Assembly: GCF_000175635.1 (NCBI RefSeq)
Contig: NZ_ACVP01000003.1
Location: 1 to 64,000, forward strand
Reading direction: 5' to 3'
DNA length: 64,000 bases
Origin: Corynebacterium tuberculostearicum SK141
GTDB taxonomy: Bacteria > Actinomycetota > Actinomycetes > Mycobacteriales > Mycobacteriaceae
In this document: positions 1-7,794 of the stretch, in pieces
Layout: every line of letters starts with the position of its first letter
Numbering within the stretch: position 1 is the stretch's first letter
Position numbers and translations under genes: made by a program
Notes under the pieces: generated by a model
Seen by the model: the letters and a program-made list of their open reading frames with translations, nothing else
Databases searched by the model: none
Told to the model about the DNA's origin: nothing

Positions 1-157
1 GTCCGGATTTCCCGCACCACATGCCAGAGCAACTCCGCGCCAGAAGGCAGGATTCGGTGAGCGGCCTAAGCCATATAGAAGGCCCCAACTCCACTGCGAG
101 ATTGCCTTCCCCTAATGCCGCAGGAGAGGGTTCGCAGATCTAAAAGCCATTGCATGG

Positions 158-185
158 AAAAAGGCCCCCGATTTCTCGGGGGCCT
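158..185 (-). terminator. Stranded original ssrA terminator
   Basis: A perfect 10-bp stem (162-171 with 176-185, loop TTTC) is followed on the minus strand by a T run. It sits just outside the left att repeat, in the place where the ssrA terminator would be if the element were absent. I infer it was the native tmRNA terminator before integration. Confidence 0.75.
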
Positions 186-189
186 ACCG

Positions 190-213
190 GTGGAGCTGCC
201 GGGAACTGAACCC
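190..213. repeat. Left attachment site (attL), copy of the ssrA 3' end
   Basis: These 24 bases match 7795-7818 in direct orientation with one mismatch (C at 206 against T at 7811). The right copy is the 3' end of the intact tmRNA gene, so this copy is the duplicated core left by integrase-mediated recombination. Confidence 0.85.
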
Positions 214-268
214 TGTACCACTATACATGCTGGTAAACGCCCATTCTAAAGAAAGTAAAAGGAATCAA

Positions 269-296
269 TTCCCGTAACTTTCCCGTTTCTACCCGT
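269..296 (+). repeat. Left arm-type integrase sites (TTCCCGT repeats)
   Basis: TTCCCGT occurs at 269-275 and 280-286, starting 11 bp apart, and a TACCCGT variant lies at 290-296. The first pair matches 7662-7680 near the other end at 17 of 19 positions in the same orientation. Short repeats phased by one helical turn just inside both att cores are typical of arm sites of heterobivalent tyrosine integrases; binding here is inferred. Confidence 0.55.
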
Positions 297-315
297 AAAG
301 ACAGGTAACTAACCC

Positions 316-537
316 ATGCACGCAACCCGCACAACAACCACGCCGGCGCGCCGGGATACCACTTCCAGGCCACCACTGCGCCACCTAATCCACCACATCG
401 AACCTAACGGCACCATCCACACACTATGCGGTTTACGGAAGTACCCCAGCCGTGGTGCCACGGTAGCGCCCCACATGGATAAGCAACCATGCGCAGCCTG
501 CGACGCTGCCCGCATCCTCTACGAGGTAGGACTATGA
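316..537 (+). CDS. Small element protein with a CxxC motif, unknown function
   Basis: This 73-residue protein is not recognised. Its N-terminus is rich in Thr and Arg. The C-terminal half has a single Cys after HTL followed by CAAC, spaced as in a small zinc-binding knuckle. It is the first gene inside the left att site and its stop overlaps the start of the next gene by 4 bases (ATGA), so the two are probably co-translated. The arm-type repeats lie directly upstream, so its promoter must be within about 100 bp of the junction. A cargo or recombination accessory role is possible but nothing in the sequence shows it. Confidence 0.55.
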   Translation: MHATRTTTTPARRDTTSRPPLRHLIHHIEPNGTIHTLCGLRKYPSRGATVAPHMDKQPCAACDAARILYEVGL

Positions 538-965
538 GCCAGCAGCAACTACCACCAGCAGACCAGCCCGATAACTACACCGGCATGTGGAACCGCCACC
601 GCGTGCGCTACCTATACGTAGACCCCGCAGCCGGCCTATGGCACCTAGGGGTAGGTGATGAATACCAGGGCACTTACTGCACTCGCATGAACCCACTAGC
701 CCGCATCGACCTAGCGGGCGTGAAGCTGCGCTTTCGCAACGGCGGCTATCTCGTTGTGCCGCGGGACGGCGCGGAAGTCTCCATCTTCATGCCCCACAAG
801 ATGGCCCAGTTCAGGCCAATGACCTACCACGGGCAGGTGCCGGACGTGTGCCCCGACTGTTTAACCATGGCCGCGGTGACAGCGGAAATGAATGGGCAGA
901 ATGCCTACCCTGTTAAACGCCTTCTAAAGGCTTTAGCGGGTACTGACACCCCAGCCAATAAATAA
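534..965 (+). CDS. Element protein of unknown function
   Basis: The start is taken at the ATG at 534 (MSQQQLPPAD), coupled by a 4-base overlap to the preceding small gene; an in-frame ATG at 489 would run through that gene's 3' end. The 143-residue product is not recognised. It has aromatic-rich stretches (MWNRHRVRYLYVDP), a predicted beta-rich middle and a CPDC pair near residue 105, suggesting a metal-binding turn shared in style with its upstream partner. No signal peptide or membrane segment is seen. The position next to attL is where satellites and islands often carry accessory genes, but the function is unknown. Confidence 0.6.
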   Translation: MSQQQLPPADQPDNYTGMWNRHRVRYLYVDPAAGLWHLGVGDEYQGTYCTRMNPLARIDLAGVKLRFRNGGYLVVPRDGAEVSIFMPHKMAQFRPMTYHGQVPDVCPDCLTMAAVTAEMNGQNAYPVKRLLKALAGTDTPANK

Positions 966-1986
966 AACGCCTTAAACGGCGATATTGAACAGGCAAAACG
1001 CCGCCTACCCCCCCCTATCGGCTACAGAGAGAAAATCACTGACAGCACGAGACGGGGCGGTGTCAGGGCGGAGTCTAGTCAGATATTTAAGCCACCCCAT
1101 ACCCGCACAACGCCGCTGAAATGGTGGACGATATGCAACAGTCTTTCTCCAGCTCACCCAAACTTTTGGCCCGTGTGTAAAAAATCTCCGTACCGTGGCG
1201 AAACGGTGCAGGGTCAGGACAGCAACCACTCAAACAATTTCGCCGGGTACAGTTTCGCATAACCGCCAAAGCGGCGCGTGGGGTGCTTATCACCCCACAT
1301 CGCAGTTGGGGTGATCATGCCCCTAACTGATTGGTTTGAACCGTGTCGTGTATGAACACGGTTGCCGGTTCGCGTTTGAAACGCGACCCCGTAACTTTTC
1401 GGCACCCTGAAGAAAGTGTCTACAGCACGGGCCAGTTGGGGAGTCGCCCGGCCATTTTCAGATAATTCAGGCACCCTGCTACTTACACGGTGCGCGGAGA
1501 GAGACGGCGTGACTCGCAGTGACGGGGCGGGAGTCAGGCCAGGAAGCCGCCTAAGAATTGTCCAGGCCGCATTTCTGGAACCCGTACATACTGCGCCACC
1601 CTAAGCCTTCCGAGGGCGTTTACTAGCCACCGGAGGTTAGGCCCCACCGTCCCTAACTCTGGTGTGGTATCACGCGCACGCGATGGGGTATGCAGTGCGC
1701 GGGGAGAGAGGACATAGACCCGCCTGCACATGGGCCGGGCCGAAAGCTCTGGTGATTTACCAGGCCCCTACTCCCACGGCGGGACACTCACAGCCACCGT
1801 GCATAGACTGTAAACTTTATGCACCAATATGACATAATATATATTATCGGACAACATACAATTCAACGCTTCGCATACACCGTCACTACCTGCATAAATA
1901 CCTGCATAGTCGGTGTATTACATTGCCTATTATCGTTGTCCGTTTCTTACCGTCATGTTCCCTTCAGTGTTGCTAGACTGCACCAC
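966..1986. other. 1-kb noncoding stretch with hairpins and short repeats
   Basis: No convincing gene is seen; the ORFs here lack a plausible RBS, composition or family. It contains a hairpin cluster (1278-1385), a partly repeated block (1051-1067 and 1521-1538, both built on GACGGGGCGG followed by GTCAGG), a second short repeat (GTGCGCGG-GAGAGAG near 1490 and 1695), and an AT-rich promoter-like zone at 1815-1860. At 1875-1918 an inverted repeat (ATACACCG/CGGTGTAT) encloses two direct CCTGCATA copies, a plausible operator for the HTH gene at 1987. Confidence 0.5.
1278..1385. repeat. Cluster of hairpins, including a three-arm switch-like structure
   Basis: GTGGGGTG (1278-1285) pairs perfectly with CACCCCAC (1291-1298). 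The same middle arm can instead pair with TGGGGTGA (1307-1314), so two hairpins exclude each other. Further along are AACCGTGT/ACACGGTT (1339-1346, 1356-1363) and the palindrome CGCGTTT-G-AAACGCG (1371-1385). This could be an origin, a structured RNA or an operator array; the sequence alone does not decide. Confidence 0.5.
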
Positions 1987-2295
1987 ATGGAAGAATACAC
2001 GCCTACATGGCTAGACGCTATCACCACCGACAGTGCGCGCACCATTGCTAAAGCAACCGGCCTAAGCCACACCACCATTAGCAGGGCCGCGGATAACCCC
2101 ACTCCCCCGCCGGCTGTCGTGGTTGCTGTAGCCCGCGCCTATGGCTATAACCCCGTGGAAGCATTATCGCGCACAGGGCTACTTACGCCCGTGGAAGCGC
2201 GGCCTGTAACTGGTGAAGCCAACCTGCGCCGCGTGTCCACCCGCGTGCTTCTCCAGGAACTGCTGCGCCGGGAAGCGGGCCAGGCCGGGGTGTAA
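1987..2295 (+). CDS. HTH (XRE/Cro-like) regulator of the element
   Basis: The 102-residue protein starts at the ATG at 1987 (MEEYTPTWLD); the frame is open upstream to 1819 but that part is AT-rich and promoter-like. Residues about 18-55 (ARTIAKATGLSHTTISRA) read as a helix-turn-helix of the XRE/Cro type, followed by a short helical tail. Known proteins of this kind control the lysogenic or replication switch of mobile elements. It is transcribed away from the candidate operator at 1875-1918 and towards the 3' end of the convergent replication operon. DNA binding is a confident inference; its targets are not known. Confidence 0.75.
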   Translation: MEEYTPTWLDAITTDSARTIAKATGLSHTTISRAADNPTPPPAVVVAVARAYGYNPVEALSRTGLLTPVEARPVTGEANLRRVSTRVLLQELLRREAGQAGV

Positions 2296-2342
2296 CCACT
2301 CCCCTTAGCCCGGCGCGCCATCTTCCCAGAAACTCTTTTGGC

Positions 2343-2487
2343 TTGGAACCGTGTGTCAGCGTTCCAGCAGTTCAGGGTGGGTTTCTGGCCTGTGTCGTGT
2401 CTGTGTCCGTGTTTGTGTCAAAACCTTGGAACACGTTGGAACACGCCGGACACAGTACAAAAATACCTTTTGACCTGTTGGAACACG
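2343..2487. repeat. Iteron-like TTGGAACACG repeats, candidate replication origin
   Basis: TTGGAACACG occurs at 2426-2435, directly again at 2436-2445, and at 2478-2487, with a degenerate copy (TTGGAACCG) near 2344. The interval also has alternating GTGTC/GTGT runs and an AT-rich patch at 2453-2470. It lies between the HTH gene and the 3' end of the primase/helicase operon. Tandem iterons next to replication genes are typical of plasmid and satellite origins; origin activity is inferred. Confidence 0.5.
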
Positions 2488-2514
2488 GGAACTTTGTGTC
2501 AAGTAAAAAAGTTT

Positions 2515-4053
2515 CTAGAAAGCACTCTTTACGAGCTTCACACCCAGGATGTAGCGCTCACGCGGCGGGCGTTTCTGCCCCGGCTTAGGCTTAGCTCCCG
2601 GCACATCCAACTGCTTAGCCCTAATCCTCCCGTCTGTTGCGGTAAGCCGGTTGCACATCTCCTCTTGATTACACGGGGTGAAACCGTTGTCCGCGTGCCA
2701 GGTTCTCCAGTGGCTGTACACATCCCGGCGCGGCACGATATCCGCAGGGTTGCCCGTCACCTCTAGGTACTCCTCAATGAACCGCCGCACAGGCGCAGAT
2801 AATCCCTCCATGGCATCTTTCATCTCTGCCATCGTGGCGGGTTCCGTAAACCGGCCCTGCTGCTCCAGGCGCTCCAACCCGTCTAATGCCCAGTTCAAAA
2901 TGCCAGGCAATTCAGCAGCCAGCTTTGCGCCTAGTTCTTCATCCTCCTGCCCGGCGAAACTCTGCTCCAGGCGCATCATGACGAACCGGCCCACGACCGC
3001 TGCAGAGCTATCAATGAGCCGGGGAATCACGTTAGATGCCAGAGCGAAACGAGTAGGCAGACGGCCCACCCAGTCCCCCAGGTACTTCCGCTGCAGACTC
3101 ACTCCATCCTCACCAATGACATTGAGCAACAACTCTGTGGCACGGTTGGAATTGCCAGCCCGCGCATCACGCGCATCACCAATAATTGCCAGCGGCTTGC
3201 CGATAAGTTCAGCCGGGCCGCTATCAGACCCCAGGGAATGCAGGGATGTATCCGTTACGTTCTGCTGCCCCACGAGCTGCCGCAGTACACGCAGAATAGT
3301 GCCCTTACCCGCACGAGTAGGCCCGACAATCAGCAGCGCCTTATGCAGGTCTGTGCGACCCGAAATGACGTATCCCAAATACTCTTGGAGAGTGTCGATA
3401 GCTGCCGTGTCATGGGCAAAAATCTGTTTCAGAAATTTCTCCCACACGGGTGCTGTAGCCTGCGGGTCATAGGCAAACGGCAACGAGTACGTTGTAAACA
3501 CTCGCGGGGTATGCCCCACGAGTTCCCGCGTAGACCACCGCAGCAGCCCATTGGACATAGACACATACTCTCCCGGCGCGCCGGGCAACTGTGCGCAGTC
3601 ACGCAGGAAACACGGGGCATCGTCCGTATCGGACACGACCGCATAGGCCAGGGGCTTTAGCGCGAAAATAATCTCGGAAATTTTGCTGCGGTTCGGACTC
3701 CAGGGCACGAGGGTAACGGTGTTGCTCTCTTTCTTCGAGTACACGGCAGAATCGAAAACTTTCAGCAGCTGCCCTGCAATCACGAGGTCTGCATCCTTGG
3801 CAGAGCCTGACACGGCCTCCCAGTGGGTGCCGCTATACATCCACCAATCACCACGCCAATAGGTCAACGTGGGTACGCCGTCTGTATCGGAATACAGTTC
3901 ACGCATGACCTGCTGCGCCACTTTGTACGGCTGCGACGGCCCCGGGTACTCTACAGCGCCGGCGTGCGCGTCCACGTCTCCATTGAGAAATCGCTGTGCA
4001 TCTGCCGGAGCTTCCGGTAGCTCCACATCCTCAAACTCTTTACGTGCGCTCAC
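2515..4053 (-). CDS. D5/P4-family replicative helicase (primase C-terminal domain type)
   Basis: The 512-residue protein starts at a GTG (4053) that overlaps the stop of the primase-polymerase gene (GTGA), with GGAGG about 12 bases upstream; the frame is open a little further but would overlap the primase. Around residue 240 there is a Walker A motif GPTRAGKGT, followed by Walker B-like and sensor segments (LAIIGDARD, FALASNVIP), as in superfamily 3 helicases linked to phage/plasmid P4-type primases. An N-terminal D5-N-like region precedes the motor. It should unwind the element's origin and work with the upstream primase. The iteron-like repeats lie just beyond its 3' end. Confidence 0.85.
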   Translation of the reverse strand: MSARKEFEDVELPEAPADAQRFLNGDVDAHAGAVEYPGPSQPYKVAQQVMRELYSDTDGVPTLTYWRGDWWMYSGTHWEAVSGSAKDADLVIAGQLLKVFDSAVYSKKESNTVTLVPWSPNRSKISEIIFALKPLAYAVVSDTDDAPCFLRDCAQLPGAPGEYVSMSNGLLRWSTRELVGHTPRVFTTYSLPFAYDPQATAPVWEKFLKQIFAHDTAAIDTLQEYLGYVISGRTDLHKALLIVGPTRAGKGTILRVLRQLVGQQNVTDTSLHSLGSDSGPAELIGKPLAIIGDARDARAGNSNRATELLLNVIGEDGVSLQRKYLGDWVGRLPTRFALASNVIPRLIDSSAAVVGRFVMMRLEQSFAGQEDEELGAKLAAELPGILNWALDGLERLEQQGRFTEPATMAEMKDAMEGLSAPVRRFIEEYLEVTGNPADIVPRRDVYSHWRTWHADNGFTPCNQEEMCNRLTATDGRIRAKQLDVPGAKPKPGQKRPPRERYILGVKLVKSAF

Positions 4054-4925
4054 GCTGCTACACCTCCCGCAATTTTGTTGTGTGCGCTGGCAACTGTGCG
4101 GCGCGCTTCCCACTCTGGAAGCCCCGCTGCAGTCCCCGCATCAATGAGTTGTCTATCTATGTTCAGCCCATCCTCTGCGGCCCTACACGCCGCCCAGAAC
4201 AGCACTTTGTTGCGCTGCCCCTCTTCACTTTCAGCCACGACACGGATAAGCCCCGCACCGTCACCCGGCGCGATAGTCAACAGGCCAGGGCGCGCCGGGC
4301 GGGTAGCGCGCAGCGGTGCGTAGACATGCCGGTATAGCCATTGCGGAAGTGGGGCGATAGGTGCCCAGGTGTGCAGCAGGTACAGCCCGCCCGTATCGGG
4401 ATGCACGCTAGGGGGCATGACCAAATAGCCCGTGTGGGTTTTCACGTCTATGCCCGAATCTGTAGCGGCGAGTTGCCCGCGCAGCTTCCCTTGGTAGGGC
4501 AGACGAAACCACAGGTGCCACCCTCCAGAGCCGGTAAGCACCGTCAACGTTTCTGGCACGACATGCCCCGCGGTGAGCTGCGCCCAGGACTCTATGCCGC
4601 CATGCTTCACGTCAATATCAATCACGACCACGCCACGCGGCGGGTTAGCACCAATATTGGCCGTGGGGTACGTGCTCCACCATGACCGCACCCGGCGCGC
4701 ATCGCTGGTGAAATCTTTAAACCCATGGGGGACAACTGCAGCCAGCGGTGCTTTGCCCTCCAGCGGGCCTACTTTCAACCCGTGGCGGGCATAGCGGTGC
4801 GCAGCAGTTGCCCGCCATTGGTGCGCGGGAACGCCTGCATACAGGGTATTATGCGGGTAAGTAGCGGCATCTACTATCGCCCCTGCCCTAGTCCCCAGGG
4901 TGGGGGTTATGTCGTTAGTGGGCAT
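4050..4925 (-). CDS. Bifunctional DNA primase/polymerase (Prim-Pol, AEP superfamily)
   Basis: The ATG at 4925 (MPTNDITPTL) is preferred because it overlaps the previous stop by 11 bases; the longer frame from 5000 would overlap that gene by 86. The 291-residue protein has the archaeo-eukaryotic primase signature: a catalytic acidic pair in VVVIDIDVKHGG, a GSGGWHLWFRLP strand with the expected His, and a DVKTHTGYLVMPPS segment. Such N-terminal Prim-Pol domains prime and extend DNA at origins of plasmids and integrative elements. The gene is coupled to the helicase gene by a 4-base overlap, so the pair forms a replication module that other elements often encode as one fused protein. Confidence 0.85.
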   Translation of the reverse strand: MPTNDITPTLGTRAGAIVDAATYPHNTLYAGVPAHQWRATAAHRYARHGLKVGPLEGKAPLAAVVPHGFKDFTSDARRVRSWWSTYPTANIGANPPRGVVVIDIDVKHGGIESWAQLTAGHVVPETLTVLTGSGGWHLWFRLPYQGKLRGQLAATDSGIDVKTHTGYLVMPPSVHPDTGGLYLLHTWAPIAPLPQWLYRHVYAPLRATRPARPGLLTIAPGDGAGLIRVVAESEEGQRNKVLFWAACRAAEDGLNIDRQLIDAGTAAGLPEWEARRTVASAHNKIAGGVAA

Positions 4926-5175
4926 CGGCGGCACCGCCCCGCTTCCCGTAGTTGTCCACGAGCCATGCGCCCAGCCCTGCCAGGGAAGCGGCATCAACAT
5001 TGACGGTTACGCGCCGGCCTTTGTTGTGTTCGGTTAGCTCCAGGCGCAGAACCTCCGCAGGCGTGCCGGCTTTCTTGCCCAGGTTGCTTACGGCTATTTC
5101 TCCCTCTACGCTGCGGACTCCAGAGGTGAGCCAATGCAGCGGGAACGAATCACGACGGTTGATAATCGCGGCCAT
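4915..5175 (-). CDS. Small element protein, unknown, in the replication operon
   Basis: An 86-residue protein with no recognised family. It begins at an ATG that overlaps the preceding stop (TAATG) and ends 11 bases inside the primase gene, so it is translated within the xis-like/primase/helicase operon. The sequence is soluble, with a likely beta-strand section (VRSVEGEIAVSNL, LRLELTEHNKGRRVTVNVD) and a C-terminal helix (AASLAGLGAWLVDNYG). A small single-domain DNA-binding or replication accessory role would fit the position, but there is no motif to support it. Confidence 0.65.
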   Translation of the reverse strand: MAAIINRRDSFPLHWLTSGVRSVEGEIAVSNLGKKAGTPAEVLRLELTEHNKGRRVTVNVDAASLAGLGAWLVDNYGKRGGAADAH

Positions 5176-5384
5176 TAAGCTGCACCGCCCGTCCAGGCGT
5201 TGGTGGGGGTGAACAGCGCATCTACGTCTTCAGGCTTTAGACGAATGGTACGCCCAGCGCGATAGGCCACGAGCTTGCCCTCTGCGATATAGCGGCGCAA
5301 TGTGCGCTCCCCCAGCTGCACGCGCTTAGCCGCCTGCTGCAGCGTCTCATACTGTGCTGCAGTGGTCTTTCCAGTGTTAGCCAT
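5175..5384 (-). CDS. Excisionase-family/HTH_17 DNA-binding protein
   Basis: This 69-residue protein has the MerR-like winged helix of excisionases and HTH_17 proteins: TLQQAAKRVQLGERTLRRYI followed by a wing (GKLVAYRAGRTIRLKPEDVDALF). Such proteins act as recombination directionality factors or repressors. It is the first gene of the operon that runs through the unknown 86-residue gene, primase and helicase, and an 8-bp inverted repeat lies 21 bp upstream. I infer it directs excision with the integrase, represses its own operon, or both. Confidence 0.8.
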   Translation of the reverse strand: MANTGKTTAAQYETLQQAAKRVQLGERTLRRYIAEGKLVAYRAGRTIRLKPEDVDALFTPTNAWTGGAA

Positions 5385-5404
5385 TGTGGGCTAAATCCTT
5401 TCCC

Positions 5405-5436
5405 GTGCCCACCACGAGAAAAGTAGAAGTGGGCAC
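5405..5436. promoter_or_regulatory. Inverted repeat upstream of the excisionase-like operon
   Basis: GTGCCCAC (5405-5412) and GTGGGCAC (5429-5436) form a perfect 8-bp inverted repeat with 24-bp centre-to-centre spacing in the 257-bp gap before the operon. It is a candidate operator for the excisionase-like or HTH protein. A second hairpin (CCCCGG/CCGGGG, 5477-5482 and 5488-5493) lies further upstream and may end transcription of the unknown gene at 5642. Confidence 0.45.
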
Positions 5437-5641
5437 GCCAAAATTGACTTGCCCAATTGCCACACTGGGAACAGCACCCCGGCCTTTCCGGGGGCGTTCA
5501 TCTTTAAGACTGTTGTCTAAGCATCCCCAGCGCCCGGCTAGCGGACTGCTGGACACGGAGCGCACCGTGATGCTTCTAGATGTACCACGTGGCCGCAGGT
5601 GGCCGCAATTGTAATGCCCTGCCCCGGCGCGCCGGGCGGGC

Positions 5642-6328
5642 CTAATCCTCCCGCGCCATCCGCTCCACCACCGCACGCACCTGCCCAATAGTGGGCTGGC
5701 ATTTCTTCCCCGGCATGTTCTGCCGAATCAACCACAGCGCCCGCGCAAACTTACTGGCACGCACCTTATAGCCCACATCAAACGCCACAAACGGATCGCC
5801 CCAGTCGCTCGAATCATCCCTATGCACCCGCTGCTTCCTGTAGCCACGACGCTTGCCAGAGACTTTACGATTTAGCCGCCGATTAAACGCGTAGTTAAAC
5901 GCTCCCCGGGTTCCCATCTGCTGCAGCTCTGTAACGATAGTTATATCCACCCACGGGCATAGCGGCACGCCCTTACGCTCCCGGGCGTACAGCACGCCTG
6001 CTAACTCACCCCCCAGGGAGTACAGCCAGAACGACCCCAGCACAGCAGGGCTACGCCCCGGCCTATCCTCCATCACCTGCACGAGTTGATAAGTTGTAGG
6101 CCCTGCAACCGCGGGTACTTCCACTTCCCATTCATAGGCGTAAGCCATATACCACTTCACAGACTGCAACCACAGGTCAAAAATGCCCGGCACGGCCGCT
6201 TTTTCCAGGGCTTGTTCTTCATCCCCATCAACCGACCGCAGCAGCTCCATGTAGTCCTGAGAAGCGTTTGTTAGCAGCGTCTCCGAGCCATTAACCCACT
6301 CCGCTGCCTGCTCCATACTCACCTGCAT
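5642..6328 (-). CDS. Element protein of unknown function downstream of the integrase
   Basis: A 228-residue protein without a recognised family. Its ATG overlaps the integrase stop (ATGA), so it is translated from the integrase transcript. The N-terminal half is acidic and helical (residues 1-60), the middle contains several tryptophans and hydrophobic strands (DLWLQSVKWYMAYAYEWEVEV), and residues about 140-170 are strongly basic (RRLNRKVSGKRRGYRKQ), which suggests nucleic-acid contact. The C-terminus has a short helix (IGQVRAVVERMARED). It could be a recombination or replication accessory factor; no catalytic motif is visible. Confidence 0.65.
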   Translation of the reverse strand: MQVSMEQAAEWVNGSETLLTNASQDYMELLRSVDGDEEQALEKAAVPGIFDLWLQSVKWYMAYAYEWEVEVPAVAGPTTYQLVQVMEDRPGRSPAVLGSFWLYSLGGELAGVLYARERKGVPLCPWVDITIVTELQQMGTRGAFNYAFNRRLNRKVSGKRRGYRKQRVHRDDSSDWGDPFVAFDVGYKVRASKFARALWLIRQNMPGKKCQPTIGQVRAVVERMARED

Positions 6329-7623
6329 TACTGCCCTTTTTCTTCCTGCGGTTCCTGCCCGGCTCCCGGCGCGCCGGGTTCCAGAGTTGCGTTAACTTTC
6401 TCCATCAACGAGGTTGTGCGCTCTGCTCGCACCTTCAGATAGACATTAAGGATCGTGGTCACATCGTCTTGCCCCAACAGGCGGCCAATCTCTTTCAAGT
6501 GCGCACCCTGTTCCGCTAGACGGGTAATCAACCAATTGCGCCCACAGTGCGGATCAATATCGGCACACACCCCCGCCTTCTCTTTCGCCCGTGCAAGCAC
6601 ACTGCGATAACTAGTATCCATCACCATCTTGCCGCTAGCCGTAGAAGTTAAAAGCACGGCACTGCGCGCACCTTCCGTAGTGCGCAGGACTGTAGGCGCG
6701 CCGGGCGCATACTTTTCTAAGTGCTCCAGAAAGATAGGCACATCCGCGGCCATAATCGGCACCTCCCGATAACCGGCCTTTGTCTTAGGCGGCTGCACCA
6801 ACATATAGGTGCCGGCACTGCCTGAAATGCGCTGCGCGTTCTGCTTCACTCGCACAGTTACACGGGGGACAGGCGCGCCGGGGCGGTGCTCTATCCGTAC
6901 ATCGTCGCGCTCCAGGGCGATAGCTTCACCAATACGCAGGCCATGGTGCAACATGAGTGAGGTTAAAGCACGATAGCGGGCAGGCACGTGGTTTAAGATG
7001 GCGGCTATTTCCGCATCTGTAGGCAGGTACTTTTCGTTGGTCTCTACGCGCTTGCCCGCTTCCTTAATATCCACGGGGTTGCCTTCTATCATTTCGCGTT
7101 CAACCGCCCCAGCACACGCTGCCTTTAGGCGCTTATACGCCTGTTGATTAATCGTGTGGGCATTGGGATAGCACCGCTGTACGCCATCCCACCAGCGGTA
7201 CACGTCCGCTTTAGTCAGCTTCGCTAACGCAATATCCCGCAAACTGCATACGTCTTTGTCATTAGCTCCAGGGCCATAAGGCTCTGTGATACGCACGCGG
7301 GCCACACGGCGATAATTCTGCATAGTGGACGGTTGGGGCGGGGTGGGGCGCTGTTCCAACAGATCGTGGAAGCGGTCTAACCACTGCCCTACCGTTTCGC
7401 CTGAAACTTCCTCTTTAGCCCGGCGCGCCTTTGGCGGCTCCCACGTGCCTAGGTCGATTAGGCGGCGCTCTGTGGCTATCCAACCGTCCGCATCAATTTT
7501 GTTGGCGAATGAGTGGCCGGGGGTATGGATGGCGGCATCAGGGCCGGTGTATTCCGCGTACCATCTTTTTCCTTTTTGGCGGACGCGCCCGAACGAGCTG
7601 CGCTGTGCTTTCTTTCGTGCCAT
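6328..7623 (-). CDS. int: Tyrosine recombinase/integrase of the ssrA element
   Basis: A 431-residue phage-type integrase. An N-terminal arm-binding region (GKRWYAEYTGPD, residues 17-29) is followed by a core-binding SAM-like domain and a C-terminal catalytic domain. Visible catalytic elements are Arg in HHGLRIGEAIAL, the HxxR box (HCGRN) and the nucleophilic Tyr in LNVYLKV near residue 400. The gene starts at ATG 7623, about 170 bp from the right att core, with arm-type repeats between them. It would catalyse integration into and excision from the ssrA 3' end. The C-terminal tail is rich in Pro, Gly and Glu (PGAPGAGQEPQEE), and its PGAPG codons contain one of the GGCGCGCC palindromes. Confidence 0.92.
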   Translation of the reverse strand: MARKKAQRSSFGRVRQKGKRWYAEYTGPDAAIHTPGHSFANKIDADGWIATERRLIDLGTWEPPKARRAKEEVSGETVGQWLDRFHDLLEQRPTPPQPSTMQNYRRVARVRITEPYGPGANDKDVCSLRDIALAKLTKADVYRWWDGVQRCYPNAHTINQQAYKRLKAACAGAVEREMIEGNPVDIKEAGKRVETNEKYLPTDAEIAAILNHVPARYRALTSLMLHHGLRIGEAIALERDDVRIEHRPGAPVPRVTVRVKQNAQRISGSAGTYMLVQPPKTKAGYREVPIMAADVPIFLEHLEKYAPGAPTVLRTTEGARSAVLLTSTASGKMVMDTSYRSVLARAKEKAGVCADIDPHCGRNWLITRLAEQGAHLKEIGRLLGQDDVTTILNVYLKVRAERTTSLMEKVNATLEPGAPGAGQEPQEEKGQ

Positions 7624-7661
7624 GAATGTGCTCCAGGGATAGGGCGGGAAGCGGGAAAGTG

Positions 7662-7680
7662 TTCCCGTTATTTTCCCGTT
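7662..7680 (+). repeat. Right arm-type integrase sites (TTCCCGT repeats)
   Basis: TTCCCGT at 7662-7668 and 7673-7679 are 11 bp apart, the same phase and orientation as the pair at 269-286. They lie between the integrase start and the right att core, as expected for arm sites. A nearby GGGAA-GC-GGGAA block on the left may add an inverted site. Confidence 0.55.
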
Positions 7681-7749
7681 CAGGGTTCCTTTAGTGTCAT
7701 TCTATGGCAACCTGTGGCAAGATACTAGATAGGCGATAACCTGCATAGA

Positions 7750-7783
7750 TAAAGCAAAACCCCTAGTCATTTACGACTAGGGG
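7750..7783 (-). terminator. Element-supplied terminator for ssrA
   Basis: CCCCTAGTC (7760-7768) pairs with GACTAGGGG (7775-7783) and is followed on the minus strand by TTTTGC. It sits just beyond the tmRNA 3' end but on the element side of the att core, so tmRNA transcription now ends in element DNA. Confidence 0.85.
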
Positions 7784-7794
7784 AAATGCAGTTA

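Noticed and set aside
1819..1986. N-terminal extension of the element's HTH regulator
   Set aside because: The extension is translated from AT-rich promoter-like DNA, is hydrophobic and unlike the rest; ATG 1987 is better.
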